Numbered from the stretch's first letter, positions 33,989-43,715 are shown. The stretch: 64,000 bases of DNA from Paenibacillus sp. Soil787 (GCF_001429545.1 NZ_LMSP01000044.1:9050-73049); one strand, 5' to 3'. Translations and numbers: made by a program. The notes: generated by a model from the letters alone, not told the origin.

Positions 33989-34870
33989 ATGAATGCTATG
34001 AATAAAACCAAAGTACCCATTTCTATATTTCTATTGATCGGCATCATTGCCATTTCTTTCTCAGCGATTTTTGTTCGGTGGTCATATGCGCCTGCTGCTG
34101 TCATCGCGATGTATCGGCTACTCATGACGAATGCCTTGATGCTGCCTTTTTTGTGGAATTATAGGAAAGAGATTGCTAGAATTCAATTAAGAGATTGGCT
34201 GAGAACAGCTATTTCCGGAATAGCGCTTGGTTTGCATTTCTTATTTTGGATGGATTCCCTTCATTTTACGACAGTAGCGAGTTCGACGGCTATTCTAACG
34301 TTAGAGCCCATTTTTGTGCTGCTCGGAGCGTTTCTTCTTTATGGACATCGGACTAGTCGAGCGGCATTGATCGCCATGTGTATGGCTATCGCCGGTGCCA
34401 TTTGTATCGGATGGGGAGATTTTCAATTTTCCGGTAAAGCGCTTAGAGGGGATTTGCTATCTTTGGTCGGAACAATTGCTGTAGCCTTACATATTCTTTT
34501 AGGCAAAAGTTTGAGGGAGCATATATCAGCTTTTGTTTATAGTTTTTTCGTGTTCTTTTTTGCGGGGTTAGTACTTGCGGTCACCAACGTGTTCACAGGT
34601 GTGTCGTTTACCGCTTACCCAGCAAAAGAGTGGGGAATATTCTTGCTTTTGGCGATTGTTCCTACAGTGTTTGGTCATTATGTATTTAATTGGCTGCTTA
34701 AATATATGAAGGCTTCTTCTGTTTCAATGACCGTCTTAGGGGAACCGCTAGGGGCCACTTTATTAGCTTATTTCTTACTCGGAGAAACGATCACAACCGT
34801 TCAACTGCTAGCCGGGTGTTTGCTTTTAGTTGGTGTGGGCATGTTTTTACGCAGTAATGAAAAGCAGTAA
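33989..34870 (+). CDS. DMT-superfamily transporter (EamA)
   Basis: A 293-residue membrane protein with about ten hydrophobic helices in two EamA halves; SAIFVRWSYAPAAVIAMYR in the first half and GEPLGATLLAYFLLGE in the second are typical. Exports or imports a small metabolite; the substrate cannot be read from sequence. AGAGGAG lies 10 bases before ATG 33989; an ATG at 33995 is also possible. Followed after 73 bases by an MFS gene on the same strand. Confidence 0.87.
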   Translation: MNAMNKTKVPISIFLLIGIIAISFSAIFVRWSYAPAAVIAMYRLLMTNALMLPFLWNYRKEIARIQLRDWLRTAISGIALGLHFLFWMDSLHFTTVASSTAILTLEPIFVLLGAFLLYGHRTSRAALIAMCMAIAGAICIGWGDFQFSGKALRGDLLSLVGTIAVALHILLGKSLREHISAFVYSFFVFFFAGLVLAVTNVFTGVSFTAYPAKEWGIFLLLAIVPTVFGHYVFNWLLKYMKASSVSMTVLGEPLGATLLAYFLLGETITTVQLLAGCLLLVGVGMFLRSNEKQ

Positions 34871-34943
34871 TTTTTTTTCGTAATTTATTGAACAATGGTA
34901 AAATAATACGAATGTCAAAAGCTCGCATACGCGGAGGTATATC

Positions 34944-36239
34944 GTGAGATTTCGTGATTTTCATCGTAATGTCAAACTAAGAATCGGGCTATCTTTCCTC
35001 TCCGGAACTGCTAATAATATGGTGCTTCCCTTCATGTCTATTTATTTTTCCGGAAAATTAGGAGATACAAGTGCTGGTTTAGTCGTAATTCTTGGCATTC
35101 TTGCTGGAGTCGTCGCGGGGATAATTGGAGGCTACTATGCAGATCGAATAGGGCGCAAAAAGCTGATGCTCACGGCTGAAGTAGGTTGGATGCTCTGTTT
35201 CGTTGGAATGGCGCTGGCCAATTCTCCTTGGCTTGAATCTCCGGGGATGACCTTTGTTCTGATGATTTTTGTTAGTATGTTCTGGGGCATTCATGGTCCT
35301 GCCAATGAAGCCATGCTGCTTGACGTTACAGCTCCGGATGTTCGGAAATTCATGTACGCCATCATGTACTGGATGAATAATTTATCTTTTGCAATTGCTG
35401 GGCTTGCAGGCGCTTTCTTGTTCAAATCTTATTTGTTCGAGCTATTCATTGGTTTATCCGTTATAGGTATGGTCACTTTGATTGTGACTTATTTCTTTAT
35501 TGATGAAGTCTATCAACCACAAGCTGCTAGAGAGAGTAAAGGAAGCCTAAAAGGAAGTCCGTCGATGTGGGCCAATTATCGAATGGTACTGCGTGATAAA
35601 ACCTTCATGATTTTCACACTAGCTTCTCTGCTGCTTGTATCGGTTGAGTTTCATCTTGGTAATTACGTGGGTGTACGGCTCGAAAAAGAGATGGTTAATA
35701 TGCCATTCTTCCCATGGAATGAACAATCCTGGCATATTGACGGGTTGAAAATGTTAGGCTTTATCCGTACCGAAAATACGGTGCTAGTCGTTGTACTCTC
35801 CGTCCTCATGGGGATTATGATGCGAAGGTTCTCGGATAGCAAAGTACTGTTCATTGGGTACACATGTTACATATTGGGATATAGCTATCTGGCTTATAGT
35901 AATCAACCATGGCTGCTGCTCGTCTCGATGTTCATTGCAACGGTTGGAGAGCTCATGTATGTACCGATTAAACAAGCCTATCTGGGCAATATTGCACCTG
36001 ATCATGCAAGAAGCTCTTATATGGCATTATTCGGAATGGTGTATAAAGGGGCCATGCTTTTAGGAGGTTTCGGTGTCATGCTTGGCGGATTGATCTCCTC
36101 GTGGATGATGGCATCTCTTATCGCGTTTAGCGGTTTTATTGGCATGATCATGTTTTATGCGATTCTAACCCAATTAGAAGAGCGTAAAGTGAAGGCGGAG
36201 GTTAGCCATCAGGCTTCTTCTGCAAGCGTTTCAGCGTAA
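34944..36239 (+). CDS. MFS transporter
   Basis: A 431-residue protein with about twelve hydrophobic segments and the MFS loop GGYYADRIGRKKLML between helices 2 and 3. An inserted segment after helix 6 and a hydrophilic insert (NMPFFPWNEQSWHIDG) make it longer than the usual 400 residues, like the YttB/YceJ-type efflux carriers. GTG 34944 follows GGAGGTATATC. Substrate unknown. Confidence 0.85.
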   Translation: MRFRDFHRNVKLRIGLSFLSGTANNMVLPFMSIYFSGKLGDTSAGLVVILGILAGVVAGIIGGYYADRIGRKKLMLTAEVGWMLCFVGMALANSPWLESPGMTFVLMIFVSMFWGIHGPANEAMLLDVTAPDVRKFMYAIMYWMNNLSFAIAGLAGAFLFKSYLFELFIGLSVIGMVTLIVTYFFIDEVYQPQAARESKGSLKGSPSMWANYRMVLRDKTFMIFTLASLLLVSVEFHLGNYVGVRLEKEMVNMPFFPWNEQSWHIDGLKMLGFIRTENTVLVVVLSVLMGIMMRRFSDSKVLFIGYTCYILGYSYLAYSNQPWLLLVSMFIATVGELMYVPIKQAYLGNIAPDHARSSYMALFGMVYKGAMLLGGFGVMLGGLISSWMMASLIAFSGFIGMIMFYAILTQLEERKVKAEVSHQASSASVSA

Positions 36240-36298
36240 AGGCATGGATAGGTAATAAATGGATGGCATTTTTTGCACATAGTTTTCCATGGTTGCTA

Positions 36299-36319
36299 TT
36301 GTTGTATTTCGTACAACAA
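36299..36319. repeat. interspersed palindrome TTGTTGTA-TTTCG-TACAACAA
   Basis: Perfect 8-bp arms. Nineteen of its bases recur as the exact reverse complement at 47357-47375, so it is a dispersed intergenic element. Confidence 0.65.
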
Positions 36320-36377
36320 ATCCAGCCTTCAATGGCTACTTTGCTAAACGATGTCTTGTATCGATAGACCGCAAATG

Positions 36378-36427
36378 AACCAGCCGCATCAACGGAGCAG
36401 GAGCTCTGTTTCATGCGGCTGGTTTTG
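36378..36427. terminator. terminator between convergent MFS and M20 genes
   Basis: AACCAGCCGCAT (36378-36389) / ATGCGGCTGGTT (36413-36424), followed on the plus strand by TT. Confidence 0.78.
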
Positions 36428-36441
36428 CGTATGTAGATGGG

Positions 36442-37608
36442 TTATTTCTGCTCTGCAGCGAATTCCGCTTTGATTTTACTTAACAGCCCTGGACTGGTGA
36501 GTACTTCATATGCCGTGAAAGCCAGTAGCTTTGCTGTGAAAATCATGGCATTAAGAGCGGGGTCCTGCAGCGCGAGATCACGGAACTCCTTGGTATGCAG
36601 CATATGTCTCTCGTCTACAACTTTGACGAAAGGGTGAATCGTCGGGCATTGGGTAGACACGTTGCCTAGGTCAAGGGAACCGTGATCCTTGCCAATTTCG
36701 ATCTCTTTCGGATCAATCCCCATTGCTAGTAACTGATCAGTGAAGACGGCTGAAAGTGTCTCATTGGTCCGAAGTTCGTCATAAGAATATTCGTAAAAGG
36801 AAGTTTTCAATGTACAGCCAGTTTGCAGGGCAGCGCCCTCAGCGCAGTGAAGTACTTTCTGGACAAGCTCGTTCGTATATGTACGGGATGCAGAGCGGAC
36901 ATAGAACTGAGCGACAGCATAGTCAGGGATAATATTGGGAGCTTTGCCGCCTTCGCTAATAATCCCGTGAATACGCGCATCAGACTTGGTTTGTTGGCGC
37001 AGTGCATTTATGGAATTGAACAGTTGAAGAACAGCATCAAGTGCGTTGATGCCTTCATAAGGTTGAGCAGCTGCATGAGCGGAACGACCAAAGAATTCGT
37101 ATTGGATAGCGTCCATAGCTAGCGATTCGCCTGACTTCTCATATGTATAGTACGGGTGAGCCATCAGTGCGATATCCACATCTTTGAATAGTCCAGCCGC
37201 GGCCATTGGCACTTTGGCGCCTTTGGTTTCTTCGGCAGGTGTTCCATATACACGGATACTGCCGCCTGTTTCGTCGATGACCGACTTAAGGCCGATGGCT
37301 GCGCCAATACTCATCATACAGATGAGATGGTGACCGCAAGCGTGACCCAGGTCGGGCAATGCGTCATATTCAGCTAAGAAGGCCACGACAGGGCCCGCTT
37401 TGCCAGAATCATAGGTAGCGATAAATGAGGTTGCAATATCTAAGACACCGCGTTCAACGTGGAAGCCGTGATAGGTCAATTCCTCCGTTAAGCGATCCGA
37501 AGCTTTGAATTCTTCATGCCCTAGCTCTGGGTTTGCTCCTATAAAGCTGGATATGGCTTTGAATCTGTCTGCATGGTTATCAATGGTTTGTGTAATGGTT
37601 GTTTTCAT
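36442..37608 (-). CDS. M20-family amidohydrolase/peptidase
   Basis: A 388-residue zinc-dependent enzyme of the M20 aminoacylase/carboxypeptidase group: LAEYDALPDLGHACGHHL (about residues 68-85) with the metal-binding Asp, Cys and His; GTPAEE; and KDHGSLDLGNVS near the end. Resembles amidohydrolases acting on N-acyl amino acids or aminobenzoyl-glutamate. The ATG at 37608 has AAGGAG ten bases before it; an ATG at 37647 would add 13 unlikely residues. Cytoplasmic. Confidence 0.86.
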   Translation of the reverse strand: MKTTITQTIDNHADRFKAISSFIGANPELGHEEFKASDRLTEELTYHGFHVERGVLDIATSFIATYDSGKAGPVVAFLAEYDALPDLGHACGHHLICMMSIGAAIGLKSVIDETGGSIRVYGTPAEETKGAKVPMAAAGLFKDVDIALMAHPYYTYEKSGESLAMDAIQYEFFGRSAHAAAQPYEGINALDAVLQLFNSINALRQQTKSDARIHGIISEGGKAPNIIPDYAVAQFYVRSASRTYTNELVQKVLHCAEGAALQTGCTLKTSFYEYSYDELRTNETLSAVFTDQLLAMGIDPKEIEIGKDHGSLDLGNVSTQCPTIHPFVKVVDERHMLHTKEFRDLALQDPALNAMIFTAKLLAFTAYEVLTSPGLLSKIKAEFAAEQK

Positions 37609-37772
37609 AAATGGAAGACTCCTTTGTTGAATGGTTCTTAGCTCCATTGTAGTATAAAGGAAGGTGAACTACCACTTTACAGCCCACTGGGTTACAATTA
37701 ATGAACAAAAAGAGTTAATAAACGCAATCTTACCAAAGAGATTTTTTGCGAAATATTTAGGGGGACTCTCAC

Positions 37773-38057
37773 ATGATGAAATATGGAGCCGAACACGAAG
37801 AACACCGATTCACATTATCTTTCACGGAATCAGAGATAAGAGGGCAATGGAGAGATATTTTCTTAGGTATTCATAAAGAGGTTGGCGAGGAGTTTCCAAA
37901 GGATTTAATCGATCCCTCTATACTGGTTATCTGTAATCTAGATGGAGAAATTGTTCAGATTGTCCTTCACGACGAGGGTTGTGATTGTGAATTCCAATTT
38001 ACATTCTCGGAAAAGGCACAAATCGAAAATTATGTTAAGCAGCATGTAAACGTATAA
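37773..38057 (+). CDS. small protein of unknown function
   Basis: A 94-residue acidic protein that I do not recognise. It has no signal peptide or membrane helix. It contains the cysteine pair CDC in HDEGCDCEFQF and ends in a helix (EKAQIENYVKQH). TTAGGGGGACTCTCAC is a fair ribosome site for ATG 37773 (or 37776). A shorter out-of-phase frame upstream (37664-37876) overlaps it and lacks a ribosome site, so this frame is the better gene. Confidence 0.55.
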   Translation: MMKYGAEHEEHRFTLSFTESEIRGQWRDIFLGIHKEVGEEFPKDLIDPSILVICNLDGEIVQIVLHDEGCDCEFQFTFSEKAQIENYVKQHVNV

Positions 38058-38150
38058 AAAAACGACGAAAGAACTGGTGAGAGTGTCCCTTCCCAAACTG
38101 GGCGCTGGCGCATATAGTATTATACGTCAGGCTTTAGGGAGAGGATAGCA

Positions 38151-38804
38151 ATGGAAAAGACGATCAATTATTTGGCATTTGGAGATTCACTAACGGTTGG
38201 TTTTGGAGCTCCGGAAGGTCACGGATTCGTATCTATCTATCGGCAAAAGTTGGAGCAATTGCTGAAGGTTCCTATTCACTTAAAGCCTGCAGGCAAGAAT
38301 GGTGCTACAACTAGTCAATTGCTCCAATCACTCGAGTTAGATCCGGAGCTCCAAAAGGATATAAGAGAAGCGAATCTCATCACGATCACAGCTGGCGGCA
38401 ATGACTTAATCCAGGCGGCAATTCCTTTCTTTTATCAAGGAGATCCCGCTTACTTAAAATCTGCGCTTCAAACGTATGAATCCAACTATAAGAAAATGGT
38501 CAGTGAAATTGAGGCGCTGCGGCAAGGGGTTGGGGAGCCTTGCTTGATCGTTTTAGTCGGGCTCTACAATCCATTGCCGCAGGTGCCGGATGCTGCTTAT
38601 TGGGTACAGCGTTTTAATTTTTTTCTGCGCAAATTAGAGCAGTCCCATATTCTTGTGGTTCAAGTGTATGATGCTTTCGTAGGGCAAGATAACCGTTATT
38701 TGTCAGATGATGCTATCCACCCCAATGAAATTGGTTATGAAGAACTGGCGCGTCAAGTGGAGAATGCGGTTTCACTCGAACACCTTCAACAATTGATCCA
38801 ATAA
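38151..38804 (+). CDS. SGNH/GDSL hydrolase
   Basis: A 217-residue esterase/lipase of the SGNH family: block I AFGDSLTVGFG (Ser about residue 12), Gly in PAGKNGATT, block III TAGGNDLI, and block V DAIHPNEIG with the Asp and His. No signal peptide, so probably an intracellular esterase or lysophospholipase. TTAGGGAGAGG is the ribosome site. Its stop codon directly abuts that of the convergent hemolysin III gene with no base between. Confidence 0.88.
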   Translation: MEKTINYLAFGDSLTVGFGAPEGHGFVSIYRQKLEQLLKVPIHLKPAGKNGATTSQLLQSLELDPELQKDIREANLITITAGGNDLIQAAIPFFYQGDPAYLKSALQTYESNYKKMVSEIEALRQGVGEPCLIVLVGLYNPLPQVPDAAYWVQRFNFFLRKLEQSHILVVQVYDAFVGQDNRYLSDDAIHPNEIGYEELARQVENAVSLEHLQQLIQ

Positions 38805-39437
38805 TTATGCCGGTATAACATACCCGAATATAGAGAAGAAATGACAGGCGCTCCCAGCAAGCACGAAAACGTGCCAAATGGCATGGTGATAAGGGATGCG
38901 CCGCCATACATAGAAAATGGAACCAAACGTATAAAATAGTCCGCCTGCGACGAGCCACACGATACCGCCTAATGGTAGGTTCATGTACAGTGGCTTAAAT
39001 GCGAAAACGATCAACCAACCCATGAGTATATAACAAAGGGTTGAAACTATGATGAATCGTTTCACGTAGAATATTTTCAAGACGATCCCGACAAAGGCTA
39101 AGCCCCAAATCACGCCAAAGAAGCTCCAACCGAGTGGCCCTCGCAAGGTGACGAGTAAATAAGGGGTATAGCTGCCTGCAATTAACAAATAAATGGCGGA
39201 GTGATCAAGAAGCTCAAACACATCCTTCAATCGCGGATGGCTCACACTGTGAAGTAGCGTGGAACAGGTATAAAGTATGACTAATGCTGCACCAAAAATG
39301 CTAAAACTGACAATGTGCCAAACAGTGCCATGTAAGGAAGCCTGCACAATGAGCAGGACAAGCGCTGCAATGCTTAACAACACGCCTACGCCGTGGCTGA
39401 TGGCGTTGGCTTTCTCTTCCCGAATGGAATAGTCCAT
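38805..39437 (-). CDS. hemolysin III family membrane protein (PAQR)
   Basis: A 210-residue protein with seven predicted helices, matching the hemolysin III/YqfA family: ISHGVGVLLS start, LLHSVSH, DHSAIYLLIAGSYTPY and WHVFVLAGSACHFFSI with the conserved Asp, Ser and His of the PAQR metal site. Physiological role uncertain despite the name. Its promoter would be divergent from the SDR gene at 39497. Confidence 0.88.
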   Translation of the reverse strand: MDYSIREEKANAISHGVGVLLSIAALVLLIVQASLHGTVWHIVSFSIFGAALVILYTCSTLLHSVSHPRLKDVFELLDHSAIYLLIAGSYTPYLLVTLRGPLGWSFFGVIWGLAFVGIVLKIFYVKRFIIVSTLCYILMGWLIVFAFKPLYMNLPLGGIVWLVAGGLFYTFGSIFYVWRRIPYHHAIWHVFVLAGSACHFFSIFGYVIPA

Positions 39438-39496
39438 AAATAACCCTTCTTTCGCTCTTAAATATCCTATTACCTAATAGATTGGACGATGAAAAG

Positions 39497-40267
39497 ATGT
39501 TTTTACCTTCATTTCAACTACAAAATAAAATTGCCTTAGTCACAGGAGCAGGAAGAGGCATTGGCAGAGCGCTAGCCATAGGCCTTGCTGAGGCGGGGGC
39601 TGACGTAGCTCTTTTCGCCCGTACAGCAAGTGATATTGAGGAAGTGGCCCATGAAATTCGTGCCTTGGGACGAAAGGCATATCCGATTACGGTTGATGTC
39701 ACGAATAGAGAACAGATCGAGGAAGCAGTCCAACAACTCATTGAACAGACGGGTCGTCTGGATATTCTAGTGAACAATGCGGGCATGAATATTCGCAGTC
39801 AAGCGTTAGCTGTTACGGATGAAGAATGGGACACCATTATGCAAACGAATCTTAAATCTGCGTTCTTGTGTTCACAAATCGTAGGTCGTCATATGCAGCA
39901 AAAGGAATATGGAAGAATTATCAATATCGCTTCTGTTGCTGGTCAGGTTGCCCTTCGAACAGGTGTTGTATACGCAGCTACCAAAGCTGCGATGATCCAA
40001 ATGACGAAGGTGCTAGCACTTGAATGGGGTAAATATGGGATTAATGTAAATAGCATTGGACCGTGGTATTTTAAAACACCTTTGACAGAGAAAATTCTTG
40101 CTAATCCAGATTACCTGGCCGAAATTATTGCGCGTACACCTCTTGGGCGCGTGGGAGAGCTTGAGGAGTTGGTAGGACCCGCTGTATTTTTCGCTTCGGA
40201 TGCGGCGAATTATGTGACAGGTCAGACTTTGTTCGTTGATGGTGGTATGACCATTTACGGCTTCTAG
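39497..40267 (+). CDS. SDR-family oxidoreductase (glucose/gluconate dehydrogenase-like)
   Basis: A 256-residue classical short-chain dehydrogenase. Cofactor motif TGAGRGIGRAL (about residues 15-25), NNAGMNI, catalytic Ser in INIASVAG and Tyr-x-x-x-Lys in VYAATKAA, then SIGPWYFKTPL. It uses NAD(P)H on an alcohol or ketone; the best family resemblance is gluconate 5-dehydrogenase-type. Start uncertain: ATG 39497 gives the family-typical N-terminus but no good ribosome site is seen; TTG 39482 would add five residues. Confidence 0.85.
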   Translation: MFLPSFQLQNKIALVTGAGRGIGRALAIGLAEAGADVALFARTASDIEEVAHEIRALGRKAYPITVDVTNREQIEEAVQQLIEQTGRLDILVNNAGMNIRSQALAVTDEEWDTIMQTNLKSAFLCSQIVGRHMQQKEYGRIINIASVAGQVALRTGVVYAATKAAMIQMTKVLALEWGKYGINVNSIGPWYFKTPLTEKILANPDYLAEIIARTPLGRVGELEELVGPAVFFASDAANYVTGQTLFVDGGMTIYGF

Positions 40268-40381
40268 GTGGAGCTTCAAGATAGATAGACAAACAGACAG
40301 CATAGACCGTCGTTGCCAGCCACTGCGGACCGCATACAGTAGGTATTGTTTTTGCAATAAAATAAGAAATGAGTGGACACC

Positions 40382-41224
40382 ATGACGACAATCAAGATTA
40401 TCACAGATAGCAGTTGCGACCTTCCCGAAAAGATCGTAGACGAGATAGAGATTGCGATTGTTCCATTATCCGTACATTTTGGAGAGGAATGCATGCCGCC
40501 TGACATGGTGCTAGCTGACTTTTATGCGAGAATGAGAAAGGAAAGCGTCCTGCCGAAGACGTCAAGTCCGGCTCCGCAGCTATTCCTCGCTGAATATCAG
40601 AAGGTCAAGGAAGACCAAGATATTCTTGTGATTAGTCTTTCATCTGCTCTTAGCAGTACCTACCATCATGCAATCATGGCTAAAGAGATGCTTCTCGAAG
40701 AAGGTTATACAGGACGTATCGAGGTGATTGATTCGAAAACAACTTCACTTGGACTCGGCGTTCTCGTCTATAAGGCAGCCAAAATGGCCGAAGCGAATGT
40801 TCCATTTGAACAAATTGTAGAAGTGATAGGGCAAGCTGTAACGACTTCGGTCACTTTTTTCTTTCTTGATACGTTAGAAAATGTAATAAAAGGCGGCAGG
40901 CTTGACCGAGTGAGGGGCGCGGTTGCGTCTGTGTTGAATATTAAGCTTCTAATGAAAGCCAGTGAAGAAGGTGCCGTGGAAGTGATTGAGAAAATCCGCG
41001 GAACCCAGCAAGCCTTGAAACGATTAATCACCAAAATAGGGGAAACTCACCACGATTTCGATAAAGATGTGATTGCCATCGCACATAGCAATTGTGAGGA
41101 TAGAGCGCGTGAAGTCTTGAACCAACTACTTGAGAAATATCCGTTCCGCAAAGTGCTGTTCTCTAACATGGGCACGGTTATTGGTACCTATGCGGGTGAA
41201 GGCGGCGTTCTTATTGCTTACTAA
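40382..41224 (+). CDS. DegV family fatty-acid-binding protein
   Basis: A 280-residue DegV protein: IITDSSCDLP start, TSSPAPQLF, LSSALSSTYHHA, IDSKTTSLGLG, and the C-terminal GTVIGTYAGEGGVLIAY. Family members (FakB) bind a fatty acid and present it to the kinase FakA. Which fatty acid cannot be told. ATG 40382 is chosen; a GTG at 40373 is in frame. Confidence 0.88.
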   Translation: MTTIKIITDSSCDLPEKIVDEIEIAIVPLSVHFGEECMPPDMVLADFYARMRKESVLPKTSSPAPQLFLAEYQKVKEDQDILVISLSSALSSTYHHAIMAKEMLLEEGYTGRIEVIDSKTTSLGLGVLVYKAAKMAEANVPFEQIVEVIGQAVTTSVTFFFLDTLENVIKGGRLDRVRGAVASVLNIKLLMKASEEGAVEVIEKIRGTQQALKRLITKIGETHHDFDKDVIAIAHSNCEDRAREVLNQLLEKYPFRKVLFSNMGTVIGTYAGEGGVLIAY

Positions 41225-41249
41225 AAATGTGAGTAAAGACGCAAGGATA

Positions 41250-41287
41250 AACGACTCCGTCGTCCTTCAGGGACGAGCGCGTTTGTC
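41250..41287 (+). terminator. possible terminator after degV-type gene
   Basis: AAACGACTCCGTCGTCC can pair imperfectly with GGGACGAGCGCGTTT; the T run is short. Confidence 0.4.
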
Positions 41288-41298
41288 AAGGTAGATGC

Positions 41299-41326
41299 GA
41301 AGCAAAAGTATAAAACTTATACTTTC
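41299..41326. repeat. 28-bp dispersed repeat, copy 1
   Basis: It begins GAAGCAAAAGTATAA and contains the palindrome AAAGTATAA-AAC-TTATACTTT. The exact reverse complement of all 28 bases is at 59598-59625. Confidence 0.75.
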
Positions 41327-41416
41327 TTATCTACTGTATTTACCCGATCTTTATGATCGGTGAACAGGTGTCTTTATTCGTTGTAGGAAACTATAGATTT
41401 AGTTTACTGCTTGAAA

Positions 41417-43579
41417 CTATCCAGGATATTGGGTTTCCACAATCTCTGTATCTTCCGTTGAGACCAGAGGGGACAGCTCGCCTGGAGCCATTAGCCATAA
41501 TTCATGAAGGGCGCGCGTACAGCCTACATACAGCAGTTTGGCATCCATAAAAGTGGCTTCGTAATGCCCGGCAGTGACATCCATGAGTAGAACGGCATCA
41601 AATTCAAGTCCCTTGGTCAAAAAGACGGGAAGGACCGAGATACCACCGCGATACACTCGCTGCTTGGAAGTTATGAGATTCGTTTCGATTCCAGCATCTG
41701 TCAACGCATCATGAAGCTCTTGTGCTTGCTTCTCTGTACGGGCAACAACAGCGATTGTGCTCGAGCTCCCTTGCTTCAAGGTTGCGATGACACGCTGCAG
41801 AAGAGGCAATCGGCCTTTGATGTCCGTCTGTAGAACGCGGACTTTGTTGCCGCTGCGGAAAACTGGAACAGCAAGGAGCGGATTCTCGACGCCTCGTTTC
41901 AGAACCTCATTGGCAAACTGGATGATTTCCATCGTGGAGCGATAACTTCGTTCCAGTTCGAAATAACCGGTCTCGTCTGTCTGAAACAAGCTGGAAAATT
42001 CCTTCCAGTCAGTGATGCCTTGATAAGCGTGAATTCCCTGTGATAAATCGCCTAGTATCGTGAATGAACTATTCCTTGTATAAGAATCAAGCACAGCAAC
42101 TTGGAAAGGTGAAAAGTCCTGCGCCTCATCAATCACGACGTGGTCGAATAACCGATCAGAGGGAATGCCGAAAAGGCGTGTATGAATATAAAGGAGTGGA
42201 GCGAGATCCTCAAGCTGCACTTCTTTTTTCTTGAAAAGCTTCAGCGAAGCGGTGACAATTGGTTCTGGTATTTGATTGAGAAGGTCGATGGGCAAGCTGT
42301 CCGGACGATCTTTGTCTGAGAAGAGCATCTTGTAGAAGCTGAATGCCGAGTGATCGGGCCATCCGGTCAGATACGTGCGCAGGCGCTGAGCAGCTTTCTT
42401 TTTCAGCTCTTTCTTCCGACTTTGCTCCCAAATCTTGTCGAGCTGAATTTCCATCCAGCGTTTGATCCGAGCAATGACACGCTCACGCCTTTTGACAAGC
42501 GGATAGTGCTTGTTCTCTACGAAAAACCATTCGCGAATGGTTGCAATTGGAAGCTTGACACCCTCCCACGGGATGAAGTCTGAAGTAGGTACATAAGACT
42601 CCTCGAACCTTGTGAGACAGTGATCTAGGTATTGTTTATAAGCAATGGACCCTTTAAATCGTCCAGGCGCTTGATCATCTACCGGCGGTCTTTTGCTGCC
42701 AAGTGAGAACCAGGTTTGAAGAACGAGTGCCTGATCAGCTAGCTTTACTTCTTGGTCGAGTACATCAAGTGCCCAATCTGTGAAAGTGCTTTGCTGGATA
42801 TTTCCGACTCCAAGTTCAGGCAGTACACCGGAAATGTAGTCGAGGAACATAGAGTTGGGTGCAAAAATGATCATTCGTTCTGCACGAACCTGTTCGCGGT
42901 ATTGATAGAGTAAGAAAGCAAGTCGATGCAGGGCGACAGTTGTCTTACCGCTTCCTGCGACCCCTTGGATAATCAATGCTGTATTCTTCGCTGCGCGGAT
43001 AATGCGGTCTTGCTCGGCTTGGATGGTAGATACAATGTCGCGCAGTTTATTGTCTTTATTTTCGCCAAGACGGTAGAGTAAGAACTCATCGCCGACGGCC
43101 AGAGAGTCTTCATTGCGGTCATAGGTATCAACGACACGTTGGAGAATTTGCTTGCGGACGACGAGGTTGCGCTTGAGATAAACGAGGCCATCAATAAGGC
43201 CGTCAGGTGAATCGTAAGAAGCAGCGTCCAGTCCGCCGGTGAATGAATAGAAAAGGCTAGCGACTGGTGCCCGCCAGTCAATGACAAGCAATTGGCCTGT
43301 TCGCTCGTCCTCGACGCCTGATTTACCAATATAAAGCGGAAGAGCGGAAGCCGTTCCAGTCTCTTGGAAGTCTAGGCGGCCGAAATAAGGTTCATCAACA
43401 GCTTTAGCTAAATTGTATCGGCCATTCTCGCGTGCTGCCTCCAACGCTTGCTCTGTTAAATCCGGACCGTAATAAACAGGAGTCGACCTAAGCCGCTCAA
43501 GCTGTTTGTCAATTTCCGCATTCGTTTGCTCGAGTTGTTGTAATTCTTCTTGATAGGCACTTTGAGTCTTTGTGTCCAA
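41417..43579 (-). CDS. helD: HelD-type UvrD/Rep-like ATPase (RNA polymerase recycling)
   Basis: A 720-residue superfamily-1 helicase-like protein. An N-terminal helical region (about residues 1-60) that can reach into RNA polymerase is followed by Walker A QGVAGSGKTTVALHRLAFL (about 207-225), VVIDEAQDFSPFQ, and the late motifs LTKGLEFDAVLL and LLYVGCTRALHEL. Bacillus HelD (about 774 residues) releases stalled RNA polymerase from DNA; this one is slightly shorter. Start is TTG 43579 with AGGAGGT eight bases before it. Single gene. Confidence 0.88.
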   Translation of the reverse strand: MDTKTQSAYQEELQQLEQTNAEIDKQLERLRSTPVYYGPDLTEQALEAARENGRYNLAKAVDEPYFGRLDFQETGTASALPLYIGKSGVEDERTGQLLVIDWRAPVASLFYSFTGGLDAASYDSPDGLIDGLVYLKRNLVVRKQILQRVVDTYDRNEDSLAVGDEFLLYRLGENKDNKLRDIVSTIQAEQDRIIRAAKNTALIIQGVAGSGKTTVALHRLAFLLYQYREQVRAERMIIFAPNSMFLDYISGVLPELGVGNIQQSTFTDWALDVLDQEVKLADQALVLQTWFSLGSKRPPVDDQAPGRFKGSIAYKQYLDHCLTRFEESYVPTSDFIPWEGVKLPIATIREWFFVENKHYPLVKRRERVIARIKRWMEIQLDKIWEQSRKKELKKKAAQRLRTYLTGWPDHSAFSFYKMLFSDKDRPDSLPIDLLNQIPEPIVTASLKLFKKKEVQLEDLAPLLYIHTRLFGIPSDRLFDHVVIDEAQDFSPFQVAVLDSYTRNSSFTILGDLSQGIHAYQGITDWKEFSSLFQTDETGYFELERSYRSTMEIIQFANEVLKRGVENPLLAVPVFRSGNKVRVLQTDIKGRLPLLQRVIATLKQGSSSTIAVVARTEKQAQELHDALTDAGIETNLITSKQRVYRGGISVLPVFLTKGLEFDAVLLMDVTAGHYEATFMDAKLLYVGCTRALHELWLMAPGELSPLVSTEDTEIVETQYPG

Positions 43580-43685
43580 GATCAGTTACCTCCTAAGATC
43601 AGATGTTGTCTATTAGAGAAATAAACAGGTAAACAATATATCACACCTGTCAGTATATGGGAAGCTAAACTGTCTAGCTTGTGAT

Positions 43686-43715
43686 TTGGGCTCACCCAAG
43701 AAAGAATGTTATAAT
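43686..43715 (+). promoter_or_regulatory. promoter of the glutathione peroxidase-like gene
   Basis: TTGGGC (43686-43691), 18-base spacer, TATAAT (43710-43715). Confidence 0.6.

Noticed and set aside
37664..37876. 70-codon frame just before the 37773 gene
   Set aside because: Overlaps the better-supported frame out of phase and lacks a ribosome site.
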